A stretch of DNA of 64,000 bases. Source: Paraspadella gotoi. Its lineage: Eukaryota; Chaetognatha. Of the stretch, positions 32,311 through 46,438 are shown in pieces; positions within the stretch are counted from its first letter, which is position 1, and every line of letters begins with the position of its first letter. Location of the stretch: positions 11,361,865 through 11,425,864 of the forward strand of contig CM119267.1 in the NCBI GenBank assembly GCA_051294375.1, read 5' to 3'. The notes under the pieces were generated by a model, which was given only the letters and a program-made list of their open reading frames with translations, was not told where the DNA came from and did no database searches. The position numbers and the translations under genes are program-made.

Positions 32311-32586
32311 GTGCGCCGCGAGTACTCGCGGAGCAAACTGCGGTTCGGTCTGTCGGTCGGTATGTCTGTCAGTCGGGTCTGTCCCACTTACGTTAAAAAT
32401 GCTTATAATTCTATAGTTTGGTTTCTCAATTTGTTATGACAGAAAAAAGCTCCTAAATTATAAGAATAAAAAAGACGAAATTTTGATGTCATAAATACAC
32501 ACAGGCAAAAAAAAAAATATTTTTAATCATATCAATGTGATCAAGACAAATTATATTGTAAGAATAAAGTCAACTGCGGCGCAACA
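32311..32586 (-). mobile_element. MITE-like element 2, inverted relative of 24468-24805
   Basis: Its reverse complement shares with element 1 the GTTGCGCCGCAGT terminus, TTTGCCTGTGTGT, CAACTATAG/AAACTATAG and CATTTTTAACGTAAGTGGGA-like words, a GACCGACAGAC patch and the closing GTACTCGCGG/TATTCGTGG end. A 16-bp perfect palindrome (32316-32331) sits at the left end. It lies in a GPCR intron and appears again at 56401-56676 because the block is duplicated. Confidence 0.65.
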
Positions 32587-32873
32587 CAATTGGAAATTAC
32601 CGTTCTTGTTTGTTATTTTTTTTTTTTTGCCCAAGAAATAAAACCAAATTGAATTTATGAGGCTTTTGACGGACATTGATTGATTTAAATTGAATCTCTC
32701 CATTAAATTTTTTACTGAGAATAAATTTGCTCTGGTCTCAAGTCGGCGAGTAAGAACGTAGCATTTTTAAATAAAAAAGTAAACACGTAGTTGAGTAAAT
32801 TAGAAAGTCTTAAAGCTTACTTTCCTCGCCATAACCACCCACTACAACAATACGCCCCTTACTCTCTCTAAAG

Positions 32874-33081
32874 CCAAAAACCAGCGAAAGCGGAGCGACG
32901 TCACCAGCGAGCTCAAATCCTCTCGGCCTCCTCCTCCCTTCTTCCTCCTCCTCGTCCTCGCCGTCATCTCGGCCAATGTGGAGACGACCGTCGACGCGGA
33001 TGTGCGACCTCGATCAGTGTGGTTAGCTTCGCCACCTTCAGCCTCTCCGCCACGACGTCTCCGTCACCATCGTCCTCCGAG
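32874..33081 (+). CDS. GPCR exon: TM4 to TM5 (frame damaged)
   Basis: Acceptor TCTCTAAAG, donor GAG/GTGAGA. Coding character moves between frames: PFFLLLVLAVISANVET (a TM-like helix) in one, and RHDVSVTIVLR at the end in the phase that joins perfectly to exon 58112 (VLMYRRRLSQ). That join makes the classic TM5 into basic third-loop transition. Frame breaks inside are probably read error, as for the previous exon. Confidence 0.45.
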
Positions 33082-33105
33082 GTGAGAAATTTTTTGTTTT
33101 TGTTG

Positions 33106-35939
33106 GCGTCGAATCGTGGGTTTTTTTTTTGTGTTTGTTTTTGTGTTTTTTGTTGTTTTTGTGTTTGTTTTTGTTGCGTTCGATCGGTTGGGAATATCGA
33201 ACTTTCTCTCTGGGAAATACTACAAGGGAGGTAATATGCTTTTTTTGAGACCTAAACCTTCAGTGCTTAACATCGCATGATAAAAAGGTTTAATGATCGG
33301 AGAAATAAAAAAGATTATATTTGAAAACTAGGCTGATTTTTTTTCTTTTTCGTTCGATATCGAAAATGTCTGGAAAATCCCAACAGCAACTCGTGTCATT
33401 GATGCTTTCGCATTTTGGGGAAGGATTTGGGCGAAATCAAGACAAATTATTGTATGTAGTCAATCTGTTTTTAATATCGCGGAGCGCAATGGCTACTAGA
33501 ATTTGACCAATTTAACACTGCAAAAAAATATAACCAGAGCTTAAAAATGTTTGACGGAAAACGTTAGTTAACAAACGTGGTAAAACATTTATATTCAGTT
33601 AAGAACTAAATTAATTAAAATTTGTTCCATTGTCCTCGAAATTAGGACTCGAAAATCGAACCGGAAGAAAACGGAGCAAGAAAAAAAAAATTTTTCGGTT
33701 GCCCAAGGTTTACGCGTTGCCCGGAAGTGGGCGTGGTCAAAGAGAAACGAGGGGAAAAAAAATTTCATCTTCGTCTGACAATTTTAATGACAAGAAATTA
33801 AACTCTGGGCGCAGAAGAAAGGAAGAGTCGAACAATAAAAAGTGGGCGAGACGTAGAGATAATACGGAAAGGCTTAAATTGTGCGAGCGAGAGAATTTCT
33901 CTTTTGGAAGAGACGCGAATATTAACGGATAAACCCGATAACGAAATTGGGGAAAAAAACCTTCCTTTCTCACTCGGCTCATTAAATGACATTCATGGTT
34001 GTTAATCTTGGATTGCCACTCTGTAACTCTCCATCGCTTATTCCTTCCAGGCGTTCTCATGTATCGGCGAACGCCTGTCTCAAGTCTCCAACGCGATCGG
34101 GCGCCGAGATGGAGCTTCTCGTCTACTCAATCGCCGTTTTTCCTTCGCCCGTTCCTCCACCGCCCCCTTTTTTTTTCGTGCTGTTCGGAGAGGCCGCTTC
34201 TCGGTTCCGCACGAATCCCATCACAGGTGAGGCTGGCGCCAAAATGGTCGCTGAAGGGATTTTGGGAAAATGAATCGACTTTCGTTGATTTGGTTGATTG
34301 ATTTGATTGATTGCTAAAGTTTATATTTATTTTTAGTTGAAAACTTTTCGGACGCATGTAGGTAGGACCAACCAAATTAAATAAAATTTATATCAAAATT
34401 AACCTCTAACTCAGTGATTATTAAAAAAAGAGAAAAAAACAATCAATCAAACGAAATAATTGCACAAAATCTTTTAAATTACAATTAAAAAGGTTAATAA
34501 AGTGGGATTTGTTTAAATTTAATAGTCAAGATATATATTAATAGTGAAAAGCCGAGTTTTTCAAATATTACAATTTTAAAATCTCCAGGCATCAACATAA
34601 CGGGCAACGTCCACGACATCTGCTTCTCCGTCAACTCGCGCCGTCAACTTCTTCCTCTTTCGTCGCCCGCCACTTCTTCCCTTCAAGCCGCACCTTCGTC
34701 GGTCTCCATCCGCGGATAATCGGCCGAGGACTTCCCCGCGCGCTTCATGAACACCGTGACGGCGCGACCGGAAGGAGGAAGGCGTGGCAGCGAGGAGCAA
34801 AGCACCTCATCGATCTAGTTGGAAAGAGGAGGACGGGGGAGACGAGCCTGGGGAACGGGATCGATCGAAGGGGAGGAAGAGAGGGTGGACGACTTGAAAT
34901 GAGGTCTAGACGTGATTACCCGAGGGAGGGATTTCTTCTGTTGTTTCTTAATTTATCGATGCTAATTTTGTTTATTTTTTTAGATTTCTCTTCTTTACAT
35001 TATTTTTATTTCTATTTCGTACGATATCAAATCGCATTGATAATTATCATTTGATTTTCTTGGTATAAGAAAGAATGTTCAAGTCAAGATGCTGTCATTG
35101 CAGAATAGAAAACGCTAACGAGTTGCGTCTAGTATTGTTAAATGCGTGATTTGTCACTCGAGTACCAAACCAAAAGGCTGACAAATTTGCCCTCTATTTC
35201 TTTCGTCGGACCTTTCTATATTCCTTGCAAGAGTTTTTGCTTTTTAACGAAAAGTTTTGATTTTTGCCTAACAAGCTCAACACAACAAACAGAAAGGATT
35301 TTTTACAAGATGGTGTTTTATCCATATTATCATGACCACGCCTTTTGAATTCTAAAACAAAACGAAAAAATAGAAAATATTTTTTGTTCTTCACATTTAA
35401 GTCGTAGGCAGTCCGATCAATGGGAAAACTTGAATGCTTATTCAAAAGCCACAATTCCTTTGCCGCGATACGAACGGCGACCCCTCTGCCGCGAAACGAA
35501 CCGCGTCGCTCACGCCCGAGTTAGAGTTTGGCCCTCACCCGAAGAAGGGCGCCGCCTTCTCTCTGCCGCGACAGGGCGCCGTTTGTCTGATTGCGAAATT
35601 TTCTTCTTCGGCGCGGATTCGGATTTAATATCGTTCCTCATAAATTCATCAGACCTAGACGACGAGCTGAAATTCTCTCTCTCTCTCTCTCTCTCTCTCC
35701 ATATCTTTCTCTCTCTCCTTCTCTTCTCTCTTCTCTCTCTCTTCTCTCTCTCTCTCCTCTCTTCTCTCTCTCTCTCTCTCTCTCTGCTCACTTCTCTCAC
35801 GTTGGCTATTTCGTTTTCGACGGCTTAGCAGCAAGAATACGCAGTTTTCCGGCGAGAGATAAAAAGTGGAAAGGGGATTTAAGGTCAAGACTGAAGCGAA
35901 GCGTGGAGAGGTTGAGACAGAACAAGGGGAGACGAAAGG

Positions 35940-35970
<31 letters not shown>

Positions 35971-35977
35971 AAGGAGG

Positions 35978-36042
<65 letters not shown>

Positions 36043-38257
36043 AGAGAGTGGAATGCGACGAAAATCAGAAATGGATGGCGCAATTATAACGCTCAAGAGA
36101 TACAGGAAGGGAGATAAGAGGGAGTTTAGAGAAATATAGAAAGAAAAGAGAGAGAGAGCGAAGAGCGGGTGTGTCGAAACAGCTTTAACCTTTTTTTTTT
36201 CTTGTTTTGAGCATTCTGAATTTGTTCAGAGAGAGCTCCGTGTTAGGAACTCGGAATACTCGTTACCTGGCTCAAATCTCTGGCGCCATTGAAATATTTT
36301 TTTTTGTTTAACACTGTCTGTTTCGGAGTCCCCTCGTAACAATGTTTGTATGTATATAGTATGTATGTATGTAATGCATGTATGTTGGCATGCATGTATG
36401 TTTCCTACTACATGTTACTTTGTTCGCGTATCTTTTTTTTTCATCTTGAAAATCATTCTTGCGTCGCATCAGTCGATCCCAGCTTGAGCCTTGCCGGCGT
36501 TGACCAAATCAATCATTTAACCTAATGACAACTGAATGCCTCCTTACGAAAGTTTTAAGTGAGGTGATTCGTGATTAACTTTACGAGAAAATGGTGTAAT
36601 GATTAAACAGTATACTGAGATATCTCAGATATGAGACATGAGATCTCAATTAAATGAGATCTCATGAGATACATGACATGACGATGACATGACATAAATG
36701 AGATGACATGAGATCTCAATTAAATGAATTTTATTCAATCTAAATTTTAGACGGGGGTTTCCAAAATATGACGCCTAATGGCCTTATGCCTTAATGGCCT
36801 CGAATGGGGAAACACAACCACACAAGCGTTGTGTCTATTCACAGTCGTAACGAACTTCCCTCTGCGTTGGCAAAGGCGAGACGCATCTTAGGGTAAACTC
36901 CCCCAGTAAACAGGAAGGCGTTCACTGAGGGATCGGAATGCCCCCGCAAACCAACAGTGAGAAGCCCCATCCCAATGGCATCAACAAGCACTGCCGGTGT
37001 TGCCATTACGTTTTTTTCTGCGATGCAACTTCAGAGTTTCGCCGTGAAGTCGTCATTGCCTCGGCGGCGATACAATGACGAACCGCCGCGTCCGACGATA
37101 TATCTCAAGAGTCCGAGTTTCCCTGGAGAAAAAACAAACATAAGCCTCGAGGGCCGTGAGAAAAGTTTCGGTTCGAGTTTGAGTTCGAGGGTAAGGGCGA
37201 GTTTCATTCTTACGAATTATGTGAGGTGAGTTGGAGTTGAGACGGCCTTGAAGAAATAGATGAAATTTACGCATTGAATGGCTTTCAAATTGTAGATTAA
37301 TAGGGATTAACTGGACGCAAGTAATACGTTACTTAGTGGATTGAGAAAGAAGTTGGCGAGAGATAGAAGTAGTATTAAAGAATCGGGCTTGGGAAAAGGA
37401 GTGAGGAGAGAAAATAGAGACGCAGAGAAAAACCAGGGAAGAGAAGAAAAAAAAAGAGAGAATTCGAGCAGGAGTTTCATGTCCCTTATATGGCAAAAAA
37501 CAGAGAAAAAATTGGAAATGGCTATAATTATATTGTCCCGTGAAAACACTCAACTTTCGATTTATTTTTTATGCACGACGATAAATCCAATAATATTTAT
37601 TTAATTTATGACAAAAATAGCGAATTTAACCGTTTGTGTTCCTGTAAAAAGGCTACACTTATATCTTTTTAAACTTTAAAAAACTGAGAAATAAAATTGA
37701 TTTTGAAAAATTATTAATTTCCTAATTCTAACTCTAATTCTGCCAATTTTCTTTTTTTAGTTGGATCTGCGTATCGCTGATTCTGAACGGTCCACCCCAA
37801 AATCTTGTCGGTAATATCTTATTTAATCATATCAGAACATCGAATTATGATAAATTATGCATAAAATGTTGTCCGTCCGTCCGTTGTCTGTCTTGTCCGT
37901 CCGTCCGTCGGTCCGTCCGTCGTTCCCAAAATTACTCGTGATTGGATGGATGGATTGAATAAAATTTGTGTGGGGTAGTAAAGTGTATGATTAAGATGGA
38001 TATAAAGTTTCAATGGAATCGTGCAAGTGGAATGTGGTTAAAATTGCAAAAACAAAAGTGACATTTCACTTTTTTATACTTATAATTACTCATAATTATT
38101 TCTATTTATTCAGATTGCATAGATGAATTGAGACAAAATTTTGTGTGTGGGTAGAAAGTGTAATGAAGCTTTGCTATAAAGGAATAGAAATCGTGCTATG
38201 AAAATGAGTTTTAAATGAAAAAAACAAAAGTCACATTTACTTTGAATTTTATTAAAG

Positions 38258-38299
<42 letters not shown>

Positions 38300-41200
38300 C
38301 TTTCTCATAGATAAATCATTAATTAACTAATTGTTAAGTTAATTGACTGATTGATTTATATATTTTTAAATGGTTTATTAAAGGATCTGTGATGATTTAT
38401 AATCTAATGATCTGTTATAAAAAAAATTATTAAAAAATTAATTAGTTAACCAAATTATCAAAGTTGACAAATTACGACAGTTGACCCAATTTATGCCAAT
38501 TGACCGAATTATGGCCCAGTTTGACAAAATTAAGCCAGTTGACCAAATAAATACCAATTGACCAAATTAGGCAGTGACCGGCAAATTATGTCAGTTCACC
38601 AAATTATTCCAGTTGACCAAATCATGCAAATTGGCTAAATTATGCAGTTGACCAAATTAGGCAAGTTGACCAAATTCTGGCGAGTTTTATTCATTAAGAA
38701 GTCTGTTATGATTTGTCATGAATTTGTACAACCAATATAAAAATTATCCATGTTATGTATAATTTGTTATAATCTGTCAAGATCACAAATTTAAAGTCAG
38801 AAAGAATTATTGTGATTTATCATCGGATTAGCAGATTACCACTTAATTATCGCAGGGCAGTTCCGACATTGTTGCTCAATCTTGTTTTTTATCGTCTAGG
38901 CTCGACATCCGGGCTTTCGAAATGAGTTGGTTTTTATAAGATCTTCTATCAGAGTCATATCGGCGAACGTCAGAAAGTCCTGCGGGTATAATATGTCTTT
39001 GTCTTCGTGACTTTTTTTTTTCTCTTCTCGTCGATGTCGGCGTGATACATAATTAAACCGGCGCGGGACATAATTCACGAGACCGCTCCAAATCTGATGC
39101 AATAACTAGAGAGTCTCGATGGCGGTTCAAAAGTTCCTTTTAAAAGCGAATCGCAAAGAAAAAATAATAAACTGCGCAATTTTAAAGAAACATTATCAGT
39201 TTTAATAATCGATCGACAGGCTAGAGCCAGAAATTTTCCCGCTGTCGTCATTAATTGTTGCCATTTCGAAAATGGCGTCTTCGATGATCGAGGAGGCGAA
39301 TCCGTTGTCGAAGCCTCGACGCCGAAATGACGACGCGGCGAGCGACGACACAAACGATTCCATCCCCAACGACGACGGTCCGCCGAAAATTCTCGACCGG
39401 CTTCGTCGTCTCGTCGTCGCGTCGGCTTCTTGCTTTTCGTCGCTGGAAAATCGACGACATTAAACTTTAAACGAATGTGTCGAGCTGAATAAATACTTTA
39501 GAGAGTACCGTCGCGTTCACCCGCAGATGGAAATCGCTCCGCGACAAAACGACGCCCATAACCGTGTTGGCGGAGGTGATGGAAGTCGTGATGGCGAGAA
39601 TGGCGGCGGCGGTGATGAAGCGGACCGACGAGGGCTGCGTCAATGTCATTAGAGACGATCCAATCAAACCAGACCCCGCAATCAACAACCGGAGATAAGT
39701 CTTCCCCGGTCTGAATGCCGAACACACTGGCCGTCCGACATCGACGAGCGCACATCCTCCATGGACTATACAGATTCACTCTGCTACCGTCTTTCTTGCC
39801 GTGGAGGATGGAACCGAATCGGAGCCTTGCAGGTCTCCAGAGTCACGCACCTCGTCGACGCCGGCCGCCCGACCGACAACGCCAACGAAAATGGAGAAAA
39901 CTCCGATGACACGTGGAAACGTCTCGCACGCGTTGATAAAGTCCCATTAGTTACGTCCACGGCGTCAGACGGGCGCATTCGAGCCAGTCGTCAGTGACCG
40001 ACGTTCAACTCACGACGTTTGAGATTCACTTATATTCGACTCCAAGGAACAGTTAGAGCACATTTTAAAATATTTATTATTATAGATTATCACTTCATTA
40101 TATTATTTGTTATTTCAATCAAAATTTTAAGAAAATACTTTCGTATTAAGAAAAATTGCAAGGCTACTTGTTTTACTACAATGTACCAATGTACTGTCGA
40201 TTAATAAAACCTTACTACGCCTAGACCAGATAAAAAAAAATATTATCGAAGAACAAGATACTAAATTTTTAAAAAAATTTACCAAGATGAAGGTCATGTA
40301 AAAAACCAACCACATTTTTAGTTAGAGAGTATTAATTTTCGATTAAATTATTCACTTATATTTTTCGTTGTGTCGGGAATATTTAGTGAAAAAGATTCGA
40401 AGTAAATTTGACTTATTTCAAGTCGTTTTCACTTATATTCTTGATGCGATAATCCTTTCTTTTTCGTTGTATTTATTATTAGAGAAAAAATAAAAATACA
40501 AATACAAATACAAATACAAATTCCAAAACACTTTTGCTTTCTCACTTATGAAAATTTGCAAATTACTTGTTTCACTTTTTCTATTTTTCTATTTTTCTAT
40601 TTAATATTTTTATGAAGGATTTAGTATTTAATCTATATTATTAATCAAACATATATTGCTTTCTTTTTTTTAAAATGTTTTATTTATCTAATAATTCAAT
40701 TTGGGAAGGGGAAGTTCAGTGTTGTCTTCTTGAAATTCTTTATATTTTTTAAAATGATTTAATACAATTTGTTGAATAAATAGCTATTACCCATTACCTA
40801 TTATTAGAAGAGATGTAAGGAATCACGTACAGAAAGTCAGACAGACAACATGCAGCAGATAGCGTGAGACCGATCGCAACACAACTGTTTTCCCTTAAGT
40901 TATTATTAACATTGAAGTTTTTAAACTTGATCCCAACCTCGCAGGTCTTCGTCACCTTTCTCGACCATGCTGGACGACACCGCGCCTTAACAGTCGAACT
41001 CTCAAAAAGGTCGGTATCGCTGGGCGCCGTCGAGCTGCCGCCGACTCCTCCGCTCACGGCCAACGACTCCAGGCGGCTCTCTTCGCCATGCGCTCGAGGG
41101 CGGTACACCACCGCCTGGCCTTCGAGAGCGTGGAGTGGCCAAGCATTACAGGCCGTCGTCGCGGGAGTCAGGAACCCGAATCGGGAGGATCGTCGGGTTG

Positions 41201-41858
41201 AAGAGGATGAATCGTCTCCGAGGACGTCTTCACAAATGGAAGATGAGATTTCTCGTTGTTTGCTACATGAGGTGGAAGAGGAAAAGGAGGAGAGCGAGAA
41301 AACAAACATGCTGGCGTGTTTTTTGTAGGGGTGATTACTGATTAGTGATCACTGATGACTGATCTGTAGCGTTCCTTATTCAATGTATATTGTATATATA
41401 TTAAATTTAGTTATAATTTACATCCGGGACTTAGTGGCAGAAATCATTTCTCATTGCGCAAAGATACTTTACTGTGAATAAATGGCGCTTCTGCTTTATG
41501 TTTCTTTGAAATATTTAATACGCACTTTAAATTCACATTCATGCAGGTTAATTTAACTGTTTTTTATTGAAATAATTTATCGTGATCTAAGGTGACCTCG
41601 ACTTTCTTATACGATTTTAAAAGTGATGAGAGTTACAAAAAAGTCTGACCGAGAAATCAAGATAACATTTTAATGAATAAAAATGTTATGATAAAAGAAA
41701 AATATATGTATTTTACCTTTTGTTCGATGAGTAAAGATCGCTAATGAGCTAGATCTTTGTTGTGGACCCGAACGTATTTTTTAGAAATTAATTTTGCCTT
41801 TGAGTTCAGAACGCAAAGTCAAAATCGTTACTTGATTGGCTTGTCTTCAATACGGTGC
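33106..41858. other. Uncorrected long-read copy of 57196-64000 and beyond (artefact)
   Basis: Runs parallel to 57196-64000 with frequent one- and two-base insertions. It contains broken versions of GPCR exons 4 and 5 (34055-34231, 34590-34905), the dispersed repeat (36780-37010), the 18-bp minisatellite and the acidic-protein exon (39271-40050). From about 40120 it continues past the window end, previewing the next exon of that gene near 40943 (VFVTFLDHAGRHRALTVELS). Do not annotate genes here. Confidence 0.9.
40120..41858 (+). other. Noisy preview of sequence downstream of the window
   Basis: Colinearity with 63127-64000 ends at base 64000, after which this segment has no partner in the window. 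An acceptor CTCGCAG at 40942 opens a frame in the phase demanded by the 63924 donor. The rest (acidic EVEEEKEESEKTN-type end, then AT-rich DNA with CAAATA and TTTTTCTA repeats) is error-prone. Confidence 0.6.
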
Positions 41859-41883
41859 NNNNNNNNNNNNNNNNNNNNNNNNN
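41859..41883. other. 25-N spacer
   Basis: Exactly 25 N, unlike the 10-N scaffold gaps. It separates noisy read B (left) from noisy read A (right), consistent with an over-filled gap marker of a long-read gap-filling program. Confidence 0.97.
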
Positions 41884-44800
41884 CCGGACAGTTATTTGGG
41901 AAAATTTTATCTCAATATGGCGACGTTGAATTTCGGTCGGAAATCATCCAGGCATTGATTTGGACAGGGTTGTTTTTACCTCATCTACCAACTAGTGCTT
42001 TCGGAACTACATCGCTGCGCCAACCATCAACTATGATCTCTATGAGGCGGAAATGCTTCCTCAAGATAGTCGCTCTCCACGAATACTTTTAAAAGTCGGA
42101 TTGAGAAAGCTGTTATCGGTTTGCGTCCCAAGGAAGGGCAAGACGTCGGGAACGCTCAACGCCCGCGCGAGGGCAGTACGAGGAAAGACCGTTCGCGTCT
42201 GAGAAATTACATACTGGAAAAAAAGAGCGGGCAACTCTGCGAAAGCCTCAAGATCAATGAATATCCGCTACAAGCCGCCTGAGGATGCATTTTATTCAAG
42301 ATGGCTCTTGCATCGGAGGCTGACGTTTGGCGGCAGAAATGAACTCTTGGCTTCTCGACTCAAACTCTATCCACGTGCCCAGGCGGCCAATACATTCCTA
42401 AGGAACTCACGACGTCGTTCTCCCTTCCATCATAATAATCAGAAGATGGGATCTTCCACCCATGCTCGACGAGGCAGATTCTCTCAACCGCCGCGAAATC
42501 TTACCAAATCAAAATCTAGAAAATCAACCTAAATCCGCGAAATCTCGGAAAAAAAATCCGCCGGCGCCTCCGGCCCTCAACGGTTCAACCGGGATCACAT
42601 GAAAACTCACAAGTTGGGCCGGCAAAGAGATCGAGGTTGGACCGAGACGAGTGTTTGGGCCATCGGAGATTCGTCGGGTCATCAGAGGCTAGACAGGACG
42701 TTTGACATCAGGCGTTCTGCAGCCTGGTAGCCAAAGTTCCTTCGACGATCTTTGTGCTGGACTCTGAAGACATGGAGATCTTGGACGGGCAACACTTCGG
42801 GATCGAGGTGGACCACATCACAAGAGCCGTCATTCAGTCCTGCGTCGATATTCCAATCTACAAGATCAACCAGATTATCGCACGAGCGCGAATCCTCGAG
42901 GCAGATTATTCGAGAAGAATCAAGAAGGTATGATAGGAAAAAAAGCAAAAAGGAGAAGCTGGGAAGAGCAGGAATCATTTGGTAAGGCGCCGGCATGGAA
43001 AAGTTCAAGGAATGATCGCATGATCTTCCCACCCGGAGAGACGGGCGTCAACATCTTTTTTATCATCACGAGCACTTTCAAGATCATCACCATTCCTTTT
43101 CGTGATTGTCACGCTGCCTTTCTTTCTCGGGTCCTCGACAAAGACAACACGTTCCCGGCCGGCTCTTCGCCTCCCTTCATCATCGTCTTTTACATCTCGT
43201 TCATTATCGAGATCTGCTTCAAGCTTCCACGTCGCTTCATCAGAAGGACACAGCCAAAATTATCCTTTATCCTCTGGTGGTTACAACAATTACAAACGGA
43301 CAAGAACCGGAGCTGCCTTCTCGGACCGGGGATTTCGCTGATTGCCCGATGGGTGTATTATACTTTGGACTGTGCAAGTCTGGGCCGGAACTTGGAGGTG
43401 GAGAGAATGGGGTTTGGCGACCTTCTTGGTGCGCCTGTGATGCTGCTGCCGCTGACCGCCGTCTTCATTCAGATCCATCGAGCGCATTCTTTTTGCTACT
43501 ATTTCAACTGGCCCTTCCCAGGCCCGGACCCCATACAATTTTCATGTTCACAAAGTTTAAGTACGTGACTCGTGCCTTTCACACCATAATCTTTTTTGTC
43601 AGCAAGCCACGGTGCTGTGGAGCAAGTGGGGTGCACCCAACTGGTACCTTGTCCCCTGCCCGTTGCTCAAAGAAACGGATGGACTACGGTGCATGGCACG
43701 TGCCGGCGGCAGGGATGCGGAACGTCGACCGCCCCTATTGTTTGCACGCTTGGTCCTTCACGGCCCCCCCGTCGCTCGGTTTCCGGCGGTTTATTACGAG
43801 GATATTGCTACCTCACAATCTGTGCGGGAAATGATTGTCGTCGTTATTTTGATGATTGGATTTTACGCTTATAACGAAGGCCCAAAAATTCAGGTTGAGA
43901 AAGTTGATCCATAGTGTGAAAGTGTCTTTCATAGCTGCTAACAATAACCTTTTAAAATTCTTATCATTGAAAGCTTATGATTCGTTTTCATTCTAACTCA
44001 AGGAATAATAATATAAAAACTCTCCTCTATTTGTGAAGAAAAAAAAGGAACAAACTCAAATTTATTTTTTCATTTATTGTCTCAAGGCGACGTGGTGACC
44101 TCAATGTACGCGTTCATCGCCCAGGCAGCAGGACAAGGAAGGAAGAGGAGTCGCAAGATAGGCCTTCCACATGGAGACTTCTAAGCTGAACAAGTCGCTT
44201 GCCAACAGAATCCAGCGGGTTACTTGAAGGTTGATTTGTTGAAAAATTGTGCTTGTTTGCCCTTTTCTTGGTTTCCTTGGTTTTTGTTTGGGTGGTTTTC
44301 TTTCTTTTCTTTCTTTCTTTCTTTCTTCTTTCTTTTCTTTCTTTCTTTCTTTCTTTCTTTTCTTTCTTTCTTTCAACCCATTTTCCTTCTTTTTCTCCTC
44401 AACCCCAAGGGTTCACTACGCGACGGTGGGGAATGACTCTCCTTTCCAAGAGATTTCTCCCCGACCTTCACCACCTTGCCTTCGCCAAGATTGTCAGCAC
44501 GTCCATCGCCGGCGACTTCTCTCCAAGATTTCGTCCTTGCGCTCTGTCAACTTCCGATGGAGTGCGACGCTACTTGTTCCACCTCATCCGTCGCGGAAAA
44601 CGCCTCTCATCTCCGGGGACGAAGATTCACTCCAGGCGCTGGGCAGGTAAGGTTCGGCGGAGTGGGTCGGTTTCAAGGGTTAAAAATCTTTGTTGTGTAT
44701 TAAGTTTTTAAAAGGTAAAATTGTTTTTTTTTTTTTTTCTTCACTTTTAGCATTTTTTAAAAACATAAAAAAAATTCTTTCGGCGCAGTTTGCACCGTCC

Positions 44801-46405
44801 TGTTGTTAATCAAATATCTAGCTTAAAATTTAAAACAATAAAATTTTCCAATATATGTTGCGCCGCAGTTACTTTGTTTTCATTCACTGTATTGCCCTTT
44901 GATCAAAATGATATGACATGACAGGCATGAACATGAACTAAAGAACTTTCTTTGCCTGTGTGTTTATGACATTCACTGCATCAAAAATTAAAACCGTTTT
45001 TTTCAGTCCCTTAGTTGAGATTTTTTTTCTGTTCTTTTATCGAATTGAGCAACCAACTATAGGTAATTATATGCATTTTTATCATAAGTGGGGAAAAGAG
45101 AACGACAAGAGACATACCGATTGGACCGACCGGACAGAACGGACGGACAGCCTGGACCCGACACCAGAACGACCGAAAAAGAGACTTTTAGAGTTGCTCC
45201 GCGAGTATTTCGATGGCCCGCAACTAATAAAATTCACTTTAAGTAAACGAAAAAATTTAAACTTCATTAATAAGCTAAAAATATAATTTTATTAAAACAA
45301 TTTTATTTGACATTGAGAAGGTAATCTGCACAAATGACTTGTAATCTTACTTTCTTCCCTAGGGTTCTCGACCGGACGCCTTTTTACTACCGTCACTTCC
45401 GGTCTCAAGCCTTGCTCGGTATCGGGCCGCCGTCAGGAATTTCGTACTTTCCCGGAGTGTGAGACCCGGCGAACAAGTGGTGTGCGTGAACCCGCCGTGC
45501 CGGATATCCGACTCGGCCGCGCCTTCCTTTCGACTGCCTTGCGTTGGTGCAACACGGACCATCTTCCTCAATCGACATGGCTGACCATCCAGCCGCGGGG
45601 GTTCCTGCCTGCGGGCTGCTGGCGCTGGAGACGTGGACGCGGCGGAGAAATCGATCCCCGCTCCGTCGCTCACGACCACGACACGACGTTGATGAAAAAA
45701 CCGAGAATGAGCGCGTCGCGGATCCGGAGAATGGAAGAGAGGGATCCTTCGTCGTCAGGGAGGAAGAGGAGGATATGAAGAGGAGGCAGGAGGAAGAAGA
45801 TGATGAGCGTCGACAAAGAAGGAAACCGGAAACGAAAAACAAAAAGAAAATTGAGAAAAGTTGGGAAGGGAAAAGACGACGGGGCATCAAGAGGTGAGAG
45901 GTTGGAAAAAAAAAAAACTACTTTATTAACGCGAAAAAAAGCGACGAGGGAAAGACGAAGATATCGAACGAAAAACAAACAACAACAAAAGCGCCGCTTT
46001 CCTCTGCCAAAAGATGACCCTCCTCTCTTCCTCTTCCTCCTCCTCACCTCCTCCTCATCCTCCAACAATCGAACGCGACGAGAAACCAACGCCAAAACCG
46101 AACAGCACGTAAAATAAGAACCGAAGATTTTCGGGAAAGGCGGGGTCGCGGGTCAATGGTCATTGGTTCGCGGTCGGCACCGTGACGTCATTAATTACAA
46201 TTCTCATCCCCCCCAACCCTTCCCTCCGGGGGAGCTGGCAGAGTATAACTATAATAAACACGTAATTATTCTGTTACATTTTCCTTCGCGCTTTAATGAC
46301 GACCCCCCCGCAATTTCTCGTCGTCGGCCTGGTTTTTGATTTTTTCCCCAGAGTTGCCTCTTCAATTAATTCCCTCGGCTATCGCCCAAAAAAAAGCGCT
46401 CTCTC

Positions 46406-46438
<33 letters not shown>

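Larger units (their letters stand above)
31498..33105. repeat. 1,608-bp block repeated exactly at 55588-57195
   Basis: Every base matches the copy 24,090 bp downstream, including homopolymers and microsatellites, while the sequences flanking it diverge with long-read-type indels on one side of each copy. This is assembly duplication, not biology. The block contains GPCR exons 2 and 3. Confidence 0.93.

Noticed and set aside
36957-37229. Possible coding frame around the dispersed repeat
   Set aside because: It lies in the noisy duplicate; the clean copy (60700-61100) does not keep the frame.
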